The translations under genes were made by a program, and so were the position numbers. Source: Megamerina dolium (Eukaryota; Arthropoda; Insecta; Diptera; Megamerinidae). Taken from it: DNA of 64,000 bases. Position 1 is the first letter of the stretch. Each line of letters opens with the position of its first letter. Positions 59,991 to 64,000 of this stretch are shown in pieces. The notes below the pieces were generated by a model that ran no database searches, had not been told where the DNA came from, and saw only the letters and a program-made list of their open reading frames with translations. Location: positions 50,419,026-50,483,025 of the forward strand of contig OY978529.1 of the NCBI GenBank assembly GCA_963854835.1, in the 5' to 3' direction.

Positions 59991-62900
59991 AGTCAGTATT
60001 AACAAGACATTGAATATTAATTTCTATATCCAAATTGGAAGGCTATTAGAAAATTATTGATTTATTGTGAAATTAACTTAGTATTAAATCATGTAACCCC
60101 TTTTTGATAATTGAAAGTAATTGTAAGATATACAAATCCATAACTACATATAAGCATAATACTTTCGTTTATATTAATTGATTTTCACTGACGATAAACA
60201 TTTTTCTCATTTATTTTAGTATCGTAAATAATTAATAATTATCGTTGATATTTGTGAACGTTTTTAAGTATTCATGAAGGTTTTTTGGTTTCCGTTTGCT
60301 TTAGAAAGTATCGAAATAATATACCAAAAAATAACAATAATACTGGAAAAGAAAATGGAAAATTATTCAAAAAGAAATGGTACCTTAGTTTTACACTAAT
60401 GACCCTAAATACATCGTTAACTGTTTCAGCGATACAAACAAAGACACTAAATTTCGGTATTGCAGTAAGTAAAAGTATTTGAACGGACTCAATGAAAGTA
60501 TACAATATCCAGTAAAGAAAACGAAAACTAAATACTGGAATACAAAATAAAAAAAATAAAAAACAATGTAAATAATATGCTGCAATAATATAGGCATTAA
60601 TACCTCGCACTACTTAATGAAATTTATTTACAAAGAATAAAATGTTCATATCATGGTAATTACAGGTGTAAGGCCAACAACAGTAGCAATAATAAGAGCA
60701 AGCAAAACAAAATAAATAATAAAAAATAAAAATAAAAAAATGAAAAACTGCAGTGCATAATGATAAAATGGAAAATTAAAAGGATTATTTACATTAAACT
60801 TTTGTTTTTTTTTTATATTATAATGAAAGTACCGTTAATGTGTTTGAGCATCAATTATGCAAACAATTTAAATGCCAACACTGCTACTGTATTATGTATA
60901 CATAGGGTATGTATAGTATGTATAATAATAAAAATTATGTCAATAGGTCAGTCCGAAGGAAGAACATAAGAGTAAAGTAGAACGAACATCTCTTCAACAT
61001 TTTCGTGGTATTTACTTTTATTTAAGGATGACACTAATATAAATTGGGTATAGTAGAGTATATTGTATATTATTGTATTATTTTTTTTTTGAATGGAAAA
61101 GGCGCATTAAAATAGGAATTTTTAGAGCAGTAGTTCATTTATTGTTGCTAAATCTCAAGTGTTACATTATTGTTTTTTAAATGTGACCTCATCTTTATTG
61201 CATGCCTTTTCGTTTTTTTTTTACGCTATGAACATACCAAATTAGCAGTGTATGCTTGCTGAGTTATTAATAAACAAACAGAATACGTAAAGGAGGAGGT
61301 ACTTCAATTAATAGTAACTACTTATATGTTTAATGAGATATAAATATACATTTACATATAAAAATATGTATACAAAAGTAACAATATTAAGTCATAAAAT
61401 GTATTTAAATGGATTTTTCCACATTCGATCAACAAATCATATACGATTTTTCTATAAAACTTGCTTCCATGGAATTTTCAGAAAGATAAACAAACTATTT
61501 GTAAGATAATTCTATTTAGAATAATCATAGCTATATACAATCATATCATAAGTATATATGTGATAGCGATAAAGCAAACAATATTAATAGAGCACAGCAA
61601 AATGTGCAGACAATGGCAAAAGGAATGGCATTTTGGTGTGAAAAGCGGCTTCCATAGTACTTGGGCCATACTTTCATACATATGTAGACATATTTGTATT
61701 TTGCCTTTTATTACTATTTAAACGTAGACGATAATGTACATAGTCTTGTATATTATTCGTTATTTACATTGCATAAAATCATAGACATTCGAAGAACGAT
61801 AAACTTTGTGATAGCAAATGTGTACAATATGTCGATAATAATAGGTAATTTGAAGATTCAATAAAAATATCACATTTTGTTTTTGGGTGCTAATAAATGT
61901 ATGTATATGTAAATAACATAAATAATAATATATATTCTAAATAAAAAATAATACTATACTTTTCCGAAAATTCTTTATGCGCTGAATCTATACACTAGCA
62001 TTGGTTCATCATGTCGAACCTTCGAGAGATTTTAATCTAAAAATGAATCAAGTCCAATTCTTTGTTACATTTAAAATTATTGAATTTGAAAGTTAATAAA
62101 CTGGCCACAGAAGCAACTTTCTCAAGCAATTCTTGCTGGTCAGTTTCTTAGTTCTGGAACTGTTAAGCAAATTACTTCATAAGAAGTAGCTATATCGAAA
62201 TGAAGGTGTTTTGAATTTATCGCATTCAAGTTTAAATAATCCGCTTAACTTATTTTTGAATGTTTGAATGAAAAATCTGAGTTCTGAATTTCAGAGTCGT
62301 TTATCACCATCGAACATGTCTGAATGTCAATTTTTAAATGCAGCTACAAAATTTAAATTTAAAATCTTAATGTGCTGTTATATATTAATGATGTCTATGT
62401 TATGAACATAACGAAATTTTAACGCATTGAACGGAGCATTGAGCGGATTCTGTTATGCCAGAAACATTAATTATAATTAGTTTTAAACGTTAACCAATAG
62501 GTGTCGGCAATGGATATAATGTGTGGATGTGGAATGGTGATAGGGATCGATGTGAAAATCATTTCTGATATTACAAGCGATTTTCGATTTATTTTATAAT
62601 AAAAAAGAATTTAACTCTCCTTAGACCTACTGATTTTTGCAGGACAATCCATAACGATGTTATTTTGTTGTTTCTATGAAAATCGATACAGTTGACGTGT
62701 AGAGGAAAGGATTTTTTTTTTTTGCGAAAATAGGATTCATGTAGAAAACAGGGCATAATGTAAAAGAAAACAATGTTTAGAATTTAATGGAAATTAATCA
62801 AATGCACTTTTCTTAAAGTAAACATTAATTTTATCTGAAGTGCTTGAAATTTGGGTGGACTTTTTTTAAATATTAATATATATTGTTATAATAATAGATG

Positions 62901-63279
62901 GATAGAAAGAAGGGTTCGCAAGATGTAATATACATTTTTGTATAGCATTAAATTCAAAATGATTCTATCACCAATGATAATGTTATTAACATAAGTATGC
63001 AACTGCAAGTTGGAATGCAATATGTTAGCACATGTGTTCGTTTCGAACCTACGAACATGAGTAGAATGCCTTCAACAAGATACATAAAATGCTCTCTCTT
63101 TCGATATGCATGTATTTATAATTCTCTTTGCATTTTCGAATATATGAAAATCGTAAGTGTGCCACTTTCTTCGGTCTTCCATTCGTTATATGCTGGATTT
63201 TCTCTTATTCATGTTTTATGTTTATACATGTTTTACTTATTATACGACTATCTATGATGATATGTATGGGGATGTGTTT
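59991..63279. other. AT-rich non-coding DNA
   Basis: No recognised gene. Low-complexity A-rich sequence at 60541-60563 and 60715-60742; poly-T runs at 61079-61091 and 62709-62723. Open frames are short and composition-driven. Confidence 0.5.
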
Positions 63280-63294
63280 TTGTGTAGATACTGA

Positions 63295-63435
63295 ACTCAA
63301 TGCAATCTCTAGGCACAATGGAGTATCTCCATGAAATGACTTTTGCTCTCTGGTTGCTGCTATGTATTGAACCCACGATTTGACTCGTCTCCAATTTCAT
63401 GCAACATATTCTAGTCAGTAATTGATGAAACACAC
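63295..63435 (-). repeat. Possible eroded tRNA-like SINE piece
   Basis: On the minus strand TCGTGGGTTCAATACATAGC contains a B-box match (GGTTCAATACA), preceded about 45 bases upstream by TTACTGACTAGAAT, a poor A box. The local composition is GC-richer than the flanks. No acceptor stem, no target duplications and no clear similarity to the other SINEs beyond the B box. Confidence 0.3.
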
Positions 63436-64000
63436 TTCAAGACGGTTTGTGTGTTCGGGGGTTTCTTCTATTCCAAAAAAAAAAATATTGTGGACAAAAG
63501 TTTCACTTTTAAATGTTTTGATCCAATACAAAAGAGCAAAAATGTGTTAAAAACGGTTGTTGTAAAGAAAAAATTCATATATATATTTTGTTTCTTAATC
63601 CAGTGAGTGAGTCATATAATGTGTCATATATAATAAGCTATTGAAATAAATAAAAAAAAAAAATTATATAAAAAAAAAATTGAAATTATATAAATGATTT
63701 GAAAATTATTTATGTTGATAAGTGTAAAATATAACATCTCTTGAAAGATTACAAATTATATGTATACTTTGGTAATTAATTAAAAAAAATTCATCAAAAT
63801 ACACGCATATACAATTTTAAAAGGATATTTACAGTACCTACCTGCTATATGATAAAATTGAAAGAAAGCAATTATCTATGAGAATTAGAACATTTTTGTA
63901 AGTAATATTTTACTTCATTATGAAATTGTTAAATTTTTTTAGACTTCTACAAATAAGATATGGGCAAATGTGTTGAATTCGACCTATTTGATCCAAATTC
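63436..64000. other. AT-rich non-coding DNA
   Basis: Nothing recognised; short A-runs at 63475-63485 and 63649-63680. Confidence 0.5.

Noticed and set aside
60272..60610. A 112-residue minus-strand membrane protein
   Set aside because: Phe/Leu/Ile-rich translation of A-rich plus-strand DNA; overlapping frames in the other strands are equally long.

Overview
The window reads as nuclear, non-coding DNA of a higher dipteran, most likely a tephritid-type fruit fly. The taxon is an inference from low GC (roughly 30% by eye), dense TATA/ACATATGTA-type sequence, and the mix of mariner, Tc1-like, R1-like and other LINE relics. I found no host protein-coding gene, rRNA or functional tRNA that I can defend. 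Every longer open frame that I recognise is a decayed transposon. The window is probably intergenic or inside a very large intron.

Layout. 1-9.3 kb: AT-rich DNA with a GC-richer open patch (265-560), a LINE reverse transcriptase piece (1000-1640, RT blocks A and B), a 487-bp hairpin element built from two mariner 5' ends facing each other (4376-4862), and the 3' part of a related LINE on the minus strand (8697-9228, YADD block). 9.3-27 kb: mostly featureless AT-rich DNA with a minus-strand SINE piece (about 10.97 kb), LINE C-terminal pieces (11.3, 15.3-16.0 kb) and an R1-like LINE end (21.65-22.28 kb). 27-44 kb: a LINE RNase H/zinc-knuckle end followed by a tRNA-derived SINE with clear 14-bp target-site duplications, a second LINE 3' end (31.8-32.1 kb), a small MITE candidate, a tRNA-like dimer repeat, another SINE fragment, a Tc1-like relic (39.0-39.5 kb), and one candidate small exon (40.39 kb).

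44.25-52.75 kb is the most remarkable part: an 8.5-kb foldback-type structure. Two inverted arms share outer ends (CCTTACAGTCGGCTGGGG), inner TATACCCTGCAT/ATGCAGGGTATA ends and a (GTCC)n tract, and are separated by a 500-bp spacer. The left arm carries about six diverged ~150-bp half-repeats. In the right arm the same half-repeats have become a ~298-bp dimer amplified to about 20 near-identical copies, with a further nine-unit (2.68-kb) duplication on top. It looks like a satellite being born inside a transposon.

52.75-64 kb: AT-rich DNA with a near full-length dead mariner (55462-56726, TA duplications, inverted ends, D,D34D residues still visible), a second complete SINE with a different 3' tail and 11-bp duplications (58668-59060), and an unclassified GC-richer repeat candidate (59300-59990).

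The pieces connect through a replication logic. The SINEs and the LINE ends share a 3' motif (TCACAATGGGC), which suggests LINE-driven SINE mobilisation. No piece appears able to move by itself.
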